Below, one piece after another: positions 10,561 through 20,559 of a stretch of 64,000 nucleotides of DNA. Position 1 is the first letter of the stretch. Each line of letters opens with the position of its first letter. The stretch is from Phocoena phocoena (Eukaryota > Chordata > Mammalia > Artiodactyla > Phocoenidae): positions 34,557,818 to 34,621,817 of the forward strand of contig NC_089239.1 of NCBI RefSeq assembly GCF_963924675.1, read 5' to 3'. Made by a program: the position numbers and the translations under genes. The notes under the pieces are model-generated. The model had not been told where the DNA came from, searched no databases, and saw nothing but the letters and a program-made list of their open reading frames with translations.

Positions 10561-10989
10561 ATCTAACACCTAGGTGCTTGGCAGGGAAATATTTGAATTG
10601 CCAAAATACAGGGTATCACAGAAAACATGATAAGAGATCTCTTTATATGTTTTATTTATTTATTTCTTTTTTCTTCATGACTCTTACACCACAGAGGGAC
10701 TGCATTGTAATCTTGGGATGCGATGGGGGAGATTTGCATTTTAGCAGGAAACATCGATGAGGGTTCTTATAATGAAACTTAGAACAGGAAACTGCGGTCT
10801 GTATCTTATCTAGTTACTTGTTTAAATGGAGTTGCAAGTGTGGACATGCTTTAACATGCCAAGGGACTTGGAATTTGTGTTCCCAACACAAATCTACTTG
10901 ACAAAATGAGATATTCAAATGAATCAGTGAAATTTTTTCTAGTCCCAATTTACTTTTATTTTATTTTACTTTTTCAGTATATATTCTTT

Positions 10990-11420
10990 GAGTTCCAATT
11001 ACTGTGCAAAGCCCTGGAGATACGTAGACAAATGCCACTTGGTCCTTGCCAATAGGGAACCTGGAGTCTAGTGTCAGAGGCAAGGGAGTAACCAGAACAC
11101 GATAATTTTGTGGTATGGCTGTAATCACCACAGACTACTGTGGGAAAACACCTGACAGGTCTTCCAGAAATGCAGTGCTGCTGAATTGTATGGGGCATTC
11201 AAGGGAAGGAGGACAGGGTGGGATAAAGCTGTGTCCAGCAGTGCAGGTGAAGAGCAGGGTCAGGAAGAGCCTGGCATTTCATGCTAATGATTGTAGATTC
11301 TATCCAACGGGTAATCGGACAACCCCAGAACGTTATAAAGAGAAGAGTGAAATATTTAGATCTGCTTTTCTAGGAAGATCACTCGAGTGACTGTGTGGAA
11401 TATAGATTAGAGGGTTTTAA
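10990..11420 (+). repeat. Ancient interspersed repeat (unnamed family B)
   Basis: It runs 'tgagttccaattactgtgcaaagccctggagatac', 'ttggtccttgccaatagggaacctggagtctagtg', 'gattgtagattctatccaa', then 'gcttttctaggaagatcactcg'. This is the order of a widespread mammalian repeat that also occurs at 14440-14860 (same strand) and 13490-14300 (opposite strand). The family name is left open. Confidence 0.6.
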
Positions 11421-13010
11421 ACTGGAAACGCTGTCTGCATGTCCTCATTTACCTGGATAATTTGTATCAGAGTGAATGGATCACATTTTAAGATACAGAT
11501 TGTTCAAATGAAGGTCATTAAAATATCTTTAAATACACATTGTCTAAAATTGTTAGTTATGTGACTCGAGTGCCTATATTCTTGATGATTGATCTAAAAA
11601 ACAGATCTAGGATTTTTGGTCCAAAATGTCGTGTATTGTGTTTTTATCCATAGCATTTTTCAGTGAAGGTCAAGAAATCAGTAATTCATAGAGGTTCCAT
11701 TCTACGGTCTTATTCTTTTGTTGTTAACAGAGATCAGGCAACCTAGAATAAGCCATAAGATGAGACCAGAGTCACGTACATGCTCATATTTCAGTGGGTA
11801 CTCGTGTTCTTTCTTTGCAGTAAATAAGATAAATTCCACATTTAGCTCAGGCAGTTAAAAACAAGTGAAAATCGCAAGACTCTGCATCAGGAGACTTGGG
11901 TTTTGGACCATACATGAATAGTGAAAAGCTGTATAACTTTGAACATTTTCCAAATCGTCTTGAGTTTTAGTTGCTTCAGCTTTAAAAATCCCTCTTTCAA
12001 GTGAAAGTATAAAAGTTATATTCTCTAATGCCAGTGGGGTCTGTGCAGTTATGTATGCCTGTGGACATGATGTGCGAGTATAGAGTTCAGTTACCTCAGA
12101 ATCAGGTAAGTGTGGTGTTGCCTAGGATTTTCAGTTACACATTCCGCTTGGAATGGAAGTTTCTTTCAATTTTAAGTAAAATGTTAGGGATAAAAATACT
12201 AGCACCACGTCCAATATTGGGGTTCACATACAGGTCATAAAGCACTCATTTATCTTTGGCAGGAAGTATCTTGTGTGGGAGTTTTCTGAGCCGTGTGAAA
12301 CCCCAGTTGAAAATATGGCAAAATAAATCTTCACATAATTGTTTTTCTTTATTATAAAAAATATGATTCAGATCATACCCTGAAAACCCATGTTTTCTTA
12401 CCCAAATCATCCTACTATTTCGCTTCCTTATTAAAGTAGGAGAAGTATATGTGGTTTGCGTGAATGTTTGTGAATGGCTGTCTGACTGCTGTTCCATATC
12501 TCATGACTACTGCTTGATAGAGCCTCTGAGCAAGTAAATGGTGATGCTGTGGCATAAAAGATTTCAAAATTATGATGCTGAAAGAACCTGGAAATATACC
12601 ATTAATTTTTAAAATTTAATTTTGGCAGTTCCCCAAGAGTCCTCGATCAACTGGTGGTTAAAAATAAAAATTAATACCATTGCTAGATTATACTGGAAAG
12701 CTCTTTGAAAGCATTTTAAGGTGATACCATGGCATGACTAACAGTTTTTGTGTATATCGTACTGTATACATAAATAATAGAGAAAGGAGTATATGCATCA
12801 TTTGATTTTTCTCAAAAATACTATAACTCGATCTGATTAAAGCAACAAGTTGGAGTGTAGTGTGCAGGGGAAAAAAAATCAACAAAAATTATACACACAC
12901 ACATGCACACACAGATGTATCAGTTTAAGCATTTTCTAAATGTTATATGTCGTGCGATTACTACAGAAGTTTTGAAAATAATAGGTAAACAATAAAAAAT
13001 AGAGAAGAAA
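11420..13010. other. Unique sequence, small (AC)n
   Basis: Single-copy-looking DNA with a short AC-rich tract at about 12892-12912. No gene is supported; the ORFs at 12028-12240 and 12246-12497 have no recognisable features. Confidence 0.45.
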
Positions 13011-13019
13011 ACTTACCTG

Positions 13020-13430
13020 TAAAATTTACCTATAATCCCACCATGCATACGACACTCTTTAATATACATCTTTTATGCTATTTTTGGTTCATCAAACACA
13101 CGTACACATTTTAAACATCAAATAAAGGCTTCGTGCTTTGGATATCATAGGCCCTATGCTATGCATGTTATTTATAACCTGCTTTTGTTTATTTACCAAT
13201 ATATTTCCAAGTCAGCACATGTTCTGTTACTACACCATGTTAGATAGCTTCACAGATTTCCATTATCTGGGCTCACTGTATTTGACTTAAGCAGTAATCT
13301 GTTATTATGCATTCACTTATATTTGCTCTATTTCTGACATTGTTTTATCACATGCTTCTATGAATATATTTGTAGTTCCCACTCGATTGGATCTTTCCAT
13401 CAGATTATAAATTTGTTATTTTTTCCATCT
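13020..13430 (+). repeat. Possible old L1 fragment
   Basis: Phrases such as 'ttataacctgcttttgtttatttaccaatatatttccaag' and 'atgaatatatttgtagttccca' resemble the reverse complement of an old L1 3' region. The match is weak, so orientation and identity are uncertain. Confidence 0.35.
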
Positions 13431-13489
13431 TAAAAAAGCAAATGAAAAACGTTAAAGCTTCTGTTATCCTTACTTCTACATCCAGGCAC

Positions 13490-14300
13490 ACTTCGCTCTC
13501 TTTCTTTACGGTCAGACTTCAAGAGTTGTCCGTGAGAGAGGTTTCCACTTCTTCTCCTTTCCTTCTCTCTTGAGCCCACTGCAATCCTTTTTGTTTTTTA
13601 TTGCCCCCATCACCTGATGTAAATGCTTGTTCAGGATCATCGCTGACATCCCTGTTGTTCAGTCATCTTAATTTGAGGCAGCAGCTTTGACAGAGCTGTT
13701 CACTCCCCTGCTTCTTGAGACATTTTCATTTGGCTTCCAGGTCACAAAGTTGGAACTACAGTAGCTGCTCCATTTCAGAATGCTTTGCTGGTTTCTCTCA
13801 GCTTCCTGTCCCCTAAATAGTGACGTGCTCAGGCTCTGTTTGGGCTTCTCTTTCCTGTTACGTTCACTCTAGTCTCTTGATTTTAAATGCTGTCAATATG
13901 TTTATGCTTCCAAATGTATATCCCCAACTCAGGCCTCTTGCCTTAATTCTAGACTTTCACATCCTAACAGACAGCTCACACTTACATGTCTAAAATATGC
14001 AACTTTGTGGTCACAACTTGCTCCCTAAGAGGTCTCAGTAAGTTACAGCTTCACTCTTCCATTTCCTCAGCCAGTGGTCTTGGAATCAGCCTCAATTTCC
14101 CTCTTTCTTCACACTCCCGTTATGATCCACCACAATATTCTTTTGCTGTATACTGAACATTCACCCAGAGTCTCACCAGTACTTACCGTGTCCATTGCTA
14201 CAGCACATGTGTTAAGCGTCTACCATCTCTCTAGCAGGTTATTGCAATAGTCTTGTCCATGGTTTCCTTGCTTCTGTTCCAGTCCGTGGTTGTATTCATT
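13490..14300 (-). repeat. Ancient interspersed repeat (family B), reverse orientation
   Basis: 'cccaactcaggcctcttgcc', 'cagacagctcacacttacatgtctaaaatatgcaac', 'ggtcttggaatcagcctcaatttccctctttc' and 'caggttattgcaatagtcttgtccatgg' follow the reverse-complement order of the repeat found at 14440-14860. A second reverse copy lies at 39850-40420. Confidence 0.55.
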
Positions 14301-14439
14301 CCTGGAATATAGATGCATTTCCTGGAAGGAAAGCACCCAAGTTGAAGCCATGCAGAGAATCCTCATACTACGGAAGACAGAGGTGGTGTCAGTGGCAGGT
14401 GCAGACTGAGGGCTAGGCAAGAGGGAATTATTCTGTATG

Positions 14440-14860
14440 TATTCATTCATTGCACAAATACTCCAATACTTTCCATGTACTTGGCTGCATCGGTGAACAA
14501 GAGACAAATCTCTGCTTGCTTGTATTCTGTAGAGGAGGAGAAGATAGAAAAGAAATAAAATGGGTGTTATATTAAGTGGTGAGAAGCACTATAGAGAAGT
14601 ATTAAGCAGGAAAAAGGAATTGGAAGCATTTGAATAATACTGGAAGAAAATGAGAGACTGAGCCACCTGGACGTCTATGGGAAGAGCTTTCTAGGTAGCG
14701 GTAACAGCCTCGGTGAGACCAGTGTGGTTAGGGTCCAATATGGAATGGGGGTCAGGCCATGTAGGGTCTGAGCGAGATCGGAAGCCATTGGAGAGTTTTA
14801 AAAGGGAGAGTAAAATGACTTAAATCACATTTGACCAGAAATTACACTGGCCCTAACATT
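14440..14860 (+). repeat. Ancient interspersed repeat (family B), forward orientation
   Basis: 'attcattcattgcacaaatactcc', 'tggctgcatcggtgaacaagagacaaatct', 'gggaagagctttctaggtagcggtaacagc', 'gtcaggccatgtagggtctgagcg', 'ggaagccattggagagttttaaaaggg' are the landmark phrases of this repeat. It lies only ~140 bp from the reverse copy to its left. Confidence 0.65.
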
Positions 14861-14879
14861 GAAAATGGAAGGAATACGG

Positions 14880-15800
14880 TAAGCACAGATCTCAGCTTTT
14901 CAGAATCCCACATCAAAGAGCCCTCTTCTGCTGCCACCTTGGATAAATGTGATAAATAGAAACTTTCAGCATTCTCTGTTGATACAAGTAAACACTCATC
15001 TGGAAATAGCACTCTCGCCGAGGACTTGTTGCTGCTTTTTGCTTGCTCACTTTATCCGGCACACACATTAAATTAGAGATTAACCGGTACACTTACCTCA
15101 GACCATGGAAGAAGCATTTCTGCTGCTGAATGCACAAGCCCGTGGGCGAAGCGAACAAGCTCCCGAAGACTGGAAAGTAGCGTGCGCATCTGTCCTTCTC
15201 CCGTAGCACGTTGCGTGCAGACTGGCACAGAGGCCGTGCCCAGCCACTGGCGTCCATAGGCCCCTCATCCTAACTAAGAAGAAGCGAGGGAGCCTCAGGT
15301 GGAAGTGGCCTTCTTCCATGTTTAGTTGATAGTTGACGGTGATACTTGAGCTGAACAGACAGAGGCTCTGCTTCGATAGTTAACACTAGCAGGGCCAGGA
15401 TGCAGTCCACTGAGTTGGACACGTGGCTCTTTGGTGGCAGGTGGAGAGACGGTTACCGCCAGGTGGCTTATATCTGCGCACCCCAGGGCCACTGCCTTAG
15501 CAGCTCAGGGAAAGTTTCAGTCAAGAAAAGAAGACGTTGTGTAAATCCCAACTTACCTGAACTGGCGACTTGTTCGTGTTTAGACATTGTTGAGAAGATG
15601 ATTAAGTTTATGTGAATTATTACTCCTCCTGGTGTAAGGTACGTGGCTGCAGTTATTAATAAGGCATTCACTACTGTAGAAGGTCTAACACAGATGTCAG
15701 ACTTCTTGTTTAAAGGTACTGAATAACGGGCACTTGTGCTATTGGCCACTAACACGGCGATAGCAAACTTGCTTTAGCAAATTGTAGCAAGTGTAGACGT
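14880..15800. other. Unique block with a short CpG-rich core
   Basis: No repeat recognised. At 15121-15300 I count 12 CpG dinucleotides and about 60% G+C in 180 bp, far above the surroundings. A minus-strand ORF of 73 codons (15098-15319) and a plus ORF at 15400-15615 cover the area but show no domain. It could be a regulatory element, an unrecognised old insertion or a decayed processed sequence. Confidence 0.4.
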
Positions 15801-17490
15801 GTGAGTCCTGGATCCTGAGAAGGCTCCAAACAGGCATTTACTGGATTGATTCTGCTCCTAATGATACACCACCCTTTGTTTTGGTAGCCAGTGGATCCAT
15901 TAACCCATCTGAATCGAGGCCCTTATGTTATAATTACGTTCTTTATTAGATTTCTTTGTCTAGATTCAAATGAGAGAATGACTGAGAGGGGACTTTCTCT
16001 CCCTCTAAAATGTAATTTCCCGTGGTTCTCTATCCCAGCCCTTGTCAGAGTTCTTGGCTCATGAAAGGTATTCGGTAGTATTGAAGTGGTGTATCGTGCT
16101 ATACATGTGTGACTTAGGTAGTGCTTTAAAATCATTCCTTACGATGGACTCACCAGTGAATTGCTCACTGCCGTCATGATGCACCGACTCAGTCCTGGGA
16201 GCAGCATTGTTTGAAATAGTAAGTCGATTACCTGAGTTCTAAAAACTATTCAGTTTGTAGGCTCTTCACCAGTAGGTTCATAGCACATATATTTCCTCTG
16301 GGAAGCTTAGTAAGCAAATGAATGGAAACATGAACAATTTTAAATGATGGTTTAGAATGAGGAATTGTTTCTTAAATTGTGTAGGACGGAAGCATTTCTT
16401 TTCCTGCAATGTTGACAGAATTAAGATACTTCTGAGTTAAAATTTAGATTTATCACACCTTATATTATCCGCCTTGACAGCGAGTAGATTTAGAAGAAAA
16501 ACCGGCCTATCAAAAGCTCAGAATTTATTGTTTTCCAAATGTCCACAGAGAAATGTAGATACTGAAAGAGATATTCATTATCAGCAGTGTTAGAAGTGCA
16601 TGGAATTGTTTGCCTTATGAAAATATCTGTAAGATATTGTGTATGATATTTTGATTATTTTCCTTTTGTTAATTGAATGGAGTTGCATTTTAAAAATTTT
16701 ACTTTATCGTAAATGAGGACAGCGTTTTTCGTTTGTTTTGTTTTCTTTTTGGAATATACTTAATATAGAAGATTCTCTCTGGAGACTTGTAGAATAAACT
16801 TACAGCTATGTTGAAATGCCATTTATTTCAACATAAATGCTATTCACAAGTGACAGAAGATTAAGTTCACTATAATAAGGTCTTGCTATATCATATAAAT
16901 TTGCATCAAGAAAATATATTCCCCTATAGGGTTTAAAAAAGAGGAAGTCTTTTTAAAGGTAACATGAGAGAGTATTATTCCAGAGAAATTTAATCAGAAG
17001 TCTCATTATATTTGTATGGAATTAAAAGATTCTATTTATATAGAATTTAAAAAATGAAAGGGTAGCATGGTAGGTGCATATATTATTTACAGCAAATCCC
17101 AGATTAGTTTAGGAAAAAAAGTATAATAAACCCTCTAGCTATTCTTTGCCCCCAGGTAGCAACATTTATTGGAGAAGAACATGATTTTCTTAAAACTTTT
17201 TCAATTAATTTCTTTGTGTTAAACTACGCCATGTAATTTAAATCCTGCAGTTAATATATTCCCAACTATTTGACTCCTTGGAGGCTCTATATAAAAGGAA
17301 GGATTTAAAGTTGGTGAGATAACCTGAATTATTCAATTTGGAACTGAAAAAAATTTCTTAGAAGCTAAGAACATGTTTTCTTTTAAAAAATATTTCTGTG
17401 GTAAATCATGACACATATATACTTATAGCTTTTAAAACAATTGCTTTTTTTTTTTTTGGAAAAACTGTATACTTCCTACAGTCATCAAAA
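15800..17490. other. Unique AT-rich sequence
   Basis: No gene or repeat recognised. A T-run of ~15 lies near 17443-17458. Confidence 0.5.
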
Positions 17491-17493
17491 TAC

Positions 17494-17695
17494 TGAACAG
17501 TGGTTAAAAGTCCAGGCTCTGGAGTTAACTGACTGCTTCTAATCTAAGCTATTCCATCTAAGAAAATGTATCAGCTTCTCCACGTTGGAACCGCACTTAG
17601 AAGGTTATTGAGCAAAGTAAATGAATGCAGTAAGATGCTTAAACCTATTCCTAGTACACAATGAGAAATCAGTAAGTGTTAGCCAGTATTTTGAG
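17494..17695 (+). repeat. MIR SINE remnant
   Basis: 'gaacagtggttaaaagtccaggctctggag' is a well-preserved MIR 5' segment. It is followed by decayed core and 'gaatgcagtaagatgctta', 'cctattcctagtaca', 'tcagtaagtgttagcc'. Confidence 0.9.
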
Positions 17696-17779
17696 ATACT
17701 TACAAGTGTTAAGTGATGCAGGGGATACAAAGGTAAGTGTATCGTGAACGTATGATGGGCTGAATAGAACCATTTATTC

Positions 17780-18400
17780 TTTCAGTAATTCAGCAAATGA
17801 TTAGGGAGTGTCTACTTTCTATCAAAGATGAGACTACAGGTGTGATAAGATAAAACTCTGAGAAAGAGAGGTGAGATGGTAGAAGAATGATGTCAATCCA
17901 GTGAAAGAAGAACTCAGCCCGAGGCGGTGCGTAACGTAGGATGGGAGTGGAGGACTAATCCTACCATCTCAAGACGAATGTCAGAGAGGAGACGCACGTG
18001 AGATGAATCTCAACAAAAAAATCACTAGAAATTTACCAGGTCGACCAGAGGGAAGTGAAGGACGAAGAAGAGGTGGCAGAAAACAGCAGCCTGAGGGAAC
18101 ACGGGGCTTTCAGCAACCAGCAGGCGACTTAAGGGACCAGGGAGTGCAGTGGTCTAGCAGGAAAAGGCGCTGGCGAAGGAGTCGCGAGGGCCCGCGCTGG
18201 AAGCTTCGGAGAATCGACCTCATGCTTTAGGCACTGTGGAGTCGACGGAAACGTTCATGTAGGCAAGCGAGCTGATCAAATTTGGGTTTAGAACTCTGAC
18301 TCGGTACCGTGTGAAGATGGGGTTTAAGGGAGGCGAGAGTAGAGCCAGAGCGTCCGACGAGGAGCCACCGTTTCAGTCCACACAACGATCTGTAAAAGCC
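17780..18400 (+). repeat. Probable ancient repeat, CpG-retaining
   Basis: The left edge ('cagtaattcagcaaatgattagggagtgtctactttctatc') looks like the start of the family B repeat, but most of the remainder is not alignable by eye. Between 18061 and 18370 I count roughly 22 CpG, unusual for an old repeat. A 75-codon open frame (18003-18230), rich in Arg and Gly, is judged a by-product of composition. Confidence 0.35.
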
Positions 18401-18429
18401 TATTCTACGTGAGAGGAAGACATACTTAC

Positions 18430-18650
18430 TGATGGCTTACTAAGTTCTGAACACTGTTTTAGGTCCCTTCCAAACATTAACTCGTTAAATTCTCACCAGC
18501 ATCCTATGGTTTTGGTGTCATTATGTCCAATTACAGTAATCAGACAAAACCGAGGCCCGGAGAGGATAGGGGTCTCCATCGAGATTGTATACCAGCATAG
18601 ATGGCGTATGGTTTTGAATCATAGTCAGCCTGGATCCCAGTCCTTTGCTC
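18430..18650 (-). repeat. MIR SINE remnant (reverse)
   Basis: 'ttctgaacactgttttaggtccc', 'actcgttaaattctcaccagcatcc', 'gaggcccggagaggatagggg', 'gcctggatcccagtcctttgctcc' follow the reverse-complement MIR order. Confidence 0.8.
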
Positions 18651-18689
18651 CTTTCACTGTATTATTCTCCCTCCTATAGTAGGGATGAT

Positions 18690-19195
18690 GAACCAAAAGT
18701 GGGCCTGAGACAGATTAGAAGGTGGATTTCATAAGACTCTGTGGAGATGTCCAGTGTGTTTTTAAGTATGTGGTCCACAATTAGAAAAGAGATCTGTAAT
18801 GTTAGCTTATAGATAAATTGAAACCATCATGAGGATGTATAAAATTGAAAAGAGAATAAGCAAGAGAGAAAGTTGAAAATATCAGTATTTAAAGTTGGGG
18901 AGAAAGAGTCCAGTAAAAGAAATGGAAAGTGAAAACACAGATAGGACAGCCGTGGCGTCATGGAAACCAAGAATCAAGCATTACAAAAAGAAGGATGTGA
19001 TCAAGCCATGTTGCATATACCAAGAGGTTCGCTCTAATAACAGGAAATGTCCAGAAAATATGACATTGGACAGCTCATGGGCAGCTTCAGGAGGGTGCTT
19101 CCAGGGAACGTCAGACTCCAGTGGCTGAAGGATGAATGGAAGCGAAGATGTTGGGGGGGGAAGGTATTTGGGCAGATTCCCCTTCAAGTCCCCTG
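18690..19195. other. Unclassified sequence
   Basis: Purine-rich and possibly part of an old element running into the L1 tail that follows. No gene seen; the ORFs at 18895-19235 overlap on both strands without features. Confidence 0.35.
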
Positions 19196-19204
19196 ACTGT
19201 AGAG

Positions 19205-19480
19205 ATGGAGAAAGACGAATACTGTGTGATTTCACTCATATGTGGGATCTAAAAGTAAGTAACACAAATGAACAAATTGAACAAAAGCAAACTCATAGAT
19301 TCACAGAGCAGATAGGGTCACCAGAGGGTAAGGAGGCTGAGGGCCTGGCTGAAATTGGTGCAGGGGATCAGCTGTATGGTGATGGACGGTACTGGGCTTA
19401 CAGCGGTGGTGACTTTGTAGCGTATACAGTTGTTGAACTACAATGCGTTACACCTGACACTGATACAATTTTTTTTAAGT
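19205..19480 (+). mobile_element. Old L1 3' end
   Basis: 'gagaaagacgaatactgtgtgatttcactcatatgtgggatctaaaa' is the classic end of L1 ORF2/3' UTR. The terminal 'gttgaactacaatgcgttacacctgacactgatacaat' matches the usual '..atgttgtacacctgaaac..' L1 tail. The rest of the L1 is not upstream, so the copy is 5'-truncated. Confidence 0.8.
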
Positions 19481-19705
19481 GAAAAAAACCCCAAAAAACC
19501 CAGGAGTCCTGACTCTAAAGAGGAGGAAATCAGTAATTTACAGGAGAGTTTTTTTGTGTGTTATACAGATGTTGAACTACAATGCGGTATACCTGAAACT
19601 TACATAATTTTTTAAAGTGGAAAAAAAAAAAACCAAAAACAAGAGTTATGACCGTAAAAGGGAGGAAATCAGTAACTTACGGGAGAGTTGTTTTTGTTTG
19701 TTATT
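19414..19705 (+). repeat. 139-bp tandem duplication of an L1 tail plus flank
   Basis: Landmarks recur at a constant offset of 139 bases: 'tatacag' (19423/19562), 'gttgaactac' (19432/19571) and 'ggaggaaatcagtaa' (19522/19661). The second unit runs on into a third partial match ('gggagagtt' at 19681 against 'aggagagtt' at 19542). The units differ at a modest fraction of positions, so the event is fairly old. Confidence 0.9.
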
Positions 19706-19920
19706 TCTTTCCTTTTAAGATACGATTTACGAGCAAAGGTGAAGGAAGTTATAGAAGGGCATTCCTCTAAGATGGAGGAAAGAGGAGATAAGGTCCCTTA
19801 GTTTGAGGGGAGTGTGGTGAGAAGTTAAAGTTTTATCCCATTGGCCTCTATTTTTTCTGGAAAACTGAAGATGGGTGGGTCATCTATTGAGACAGAGGGA
19901 TTAGATGAGAATTGAAGGGA

Positions 19921-20271
19921 TGCTATGGCTGTAATGTTTGTGTCTCCCAAAATTCACGTATTGAAATCCTAATGCCCAGGGTGATGGTACTAAGTGGTGG
20001 AGCCTTTGGGAGCTGATTAGGTCACGAGAGTGAAGCCTTCATGACCTGGATTAATGTTCTCATGCAAGAGGCCCCACAGAGCTCTCAGGCCCCTTTTGCT
20101 ATGTGAGGACACAGTGAGAGGTGTGCAGCCTGGAAGAGGGCTCTTACCTGACCACGCTTGGCAGCCCAACCTCGGACTTCCAGCGCCCAGAGCTGTCAGG
20201 TAGATTCCTATTTTTCATAAGCTACCCAGCCTGTGGGATTTTTGTTACAGCCGCCTGAACTGACTAAGGCA
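19921..20271 (+). mobile_element. Solo LTR of a MaLR element (MST-type)
   Basis: It begins TGCTATGGCTGTAATGTTTG and continues 'gtctcccaaaattcacgtattgaaatcctaatgcccagggtgatggta', 'ggtggagcctttgggagctgattaggtca', 'tgtgaggacacagtgag', 'ataagctacccagcctgtgg', ending '..cgcctgaactgactaaggca'. The TG...CA ends and the internal order are those of an ERVL-MaLR MST LTR. No internal region is attached. Flanks AGGGA/GGGGC are not an exact duplication. Confidence 0.92.
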
Positions 20272-20334
20272 GGGGCTTGAGAAAGGGGCAGTGCTAAAAT
20301 GGCTTATACAGAAAATGGTACAGTAGCAGTAGCG

Positions 20335-20545
20335 GAGCAGGAGTGGCCGGTCTGTTTCTGTGCCAGATGCTGTTTTAAGTGCCGTGAATATTTAACCCTC
20401 CCCGCGACTGTGTGAGGTGGGTCCTAGTAGTAACCTCATTTTACAGAATACCAAGAAATGGACATTAAGTAATTGCCTACTTACCCAAGACCTCAAGGCC
20501 TGTAATGAAAGAGCTTGTTTTTGAACCCACTCCAGAAGTCCCATC
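20335..20545 (-). repeat. MIR SINE remnant (reverse)
   Basis: 'gtgccagatgctgttttaagtgcc', 'tttaaccctccccgcgactgtgtgaggtgggtcctagtag', 'cctcattttacagaa', 'tacccaagacctcaaggc' and 'tttttgaacccactcc' are the reverse MIR order. Confidence 0.88.
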
Positions 20546-20559
20546 CTATAAGAGAACCC

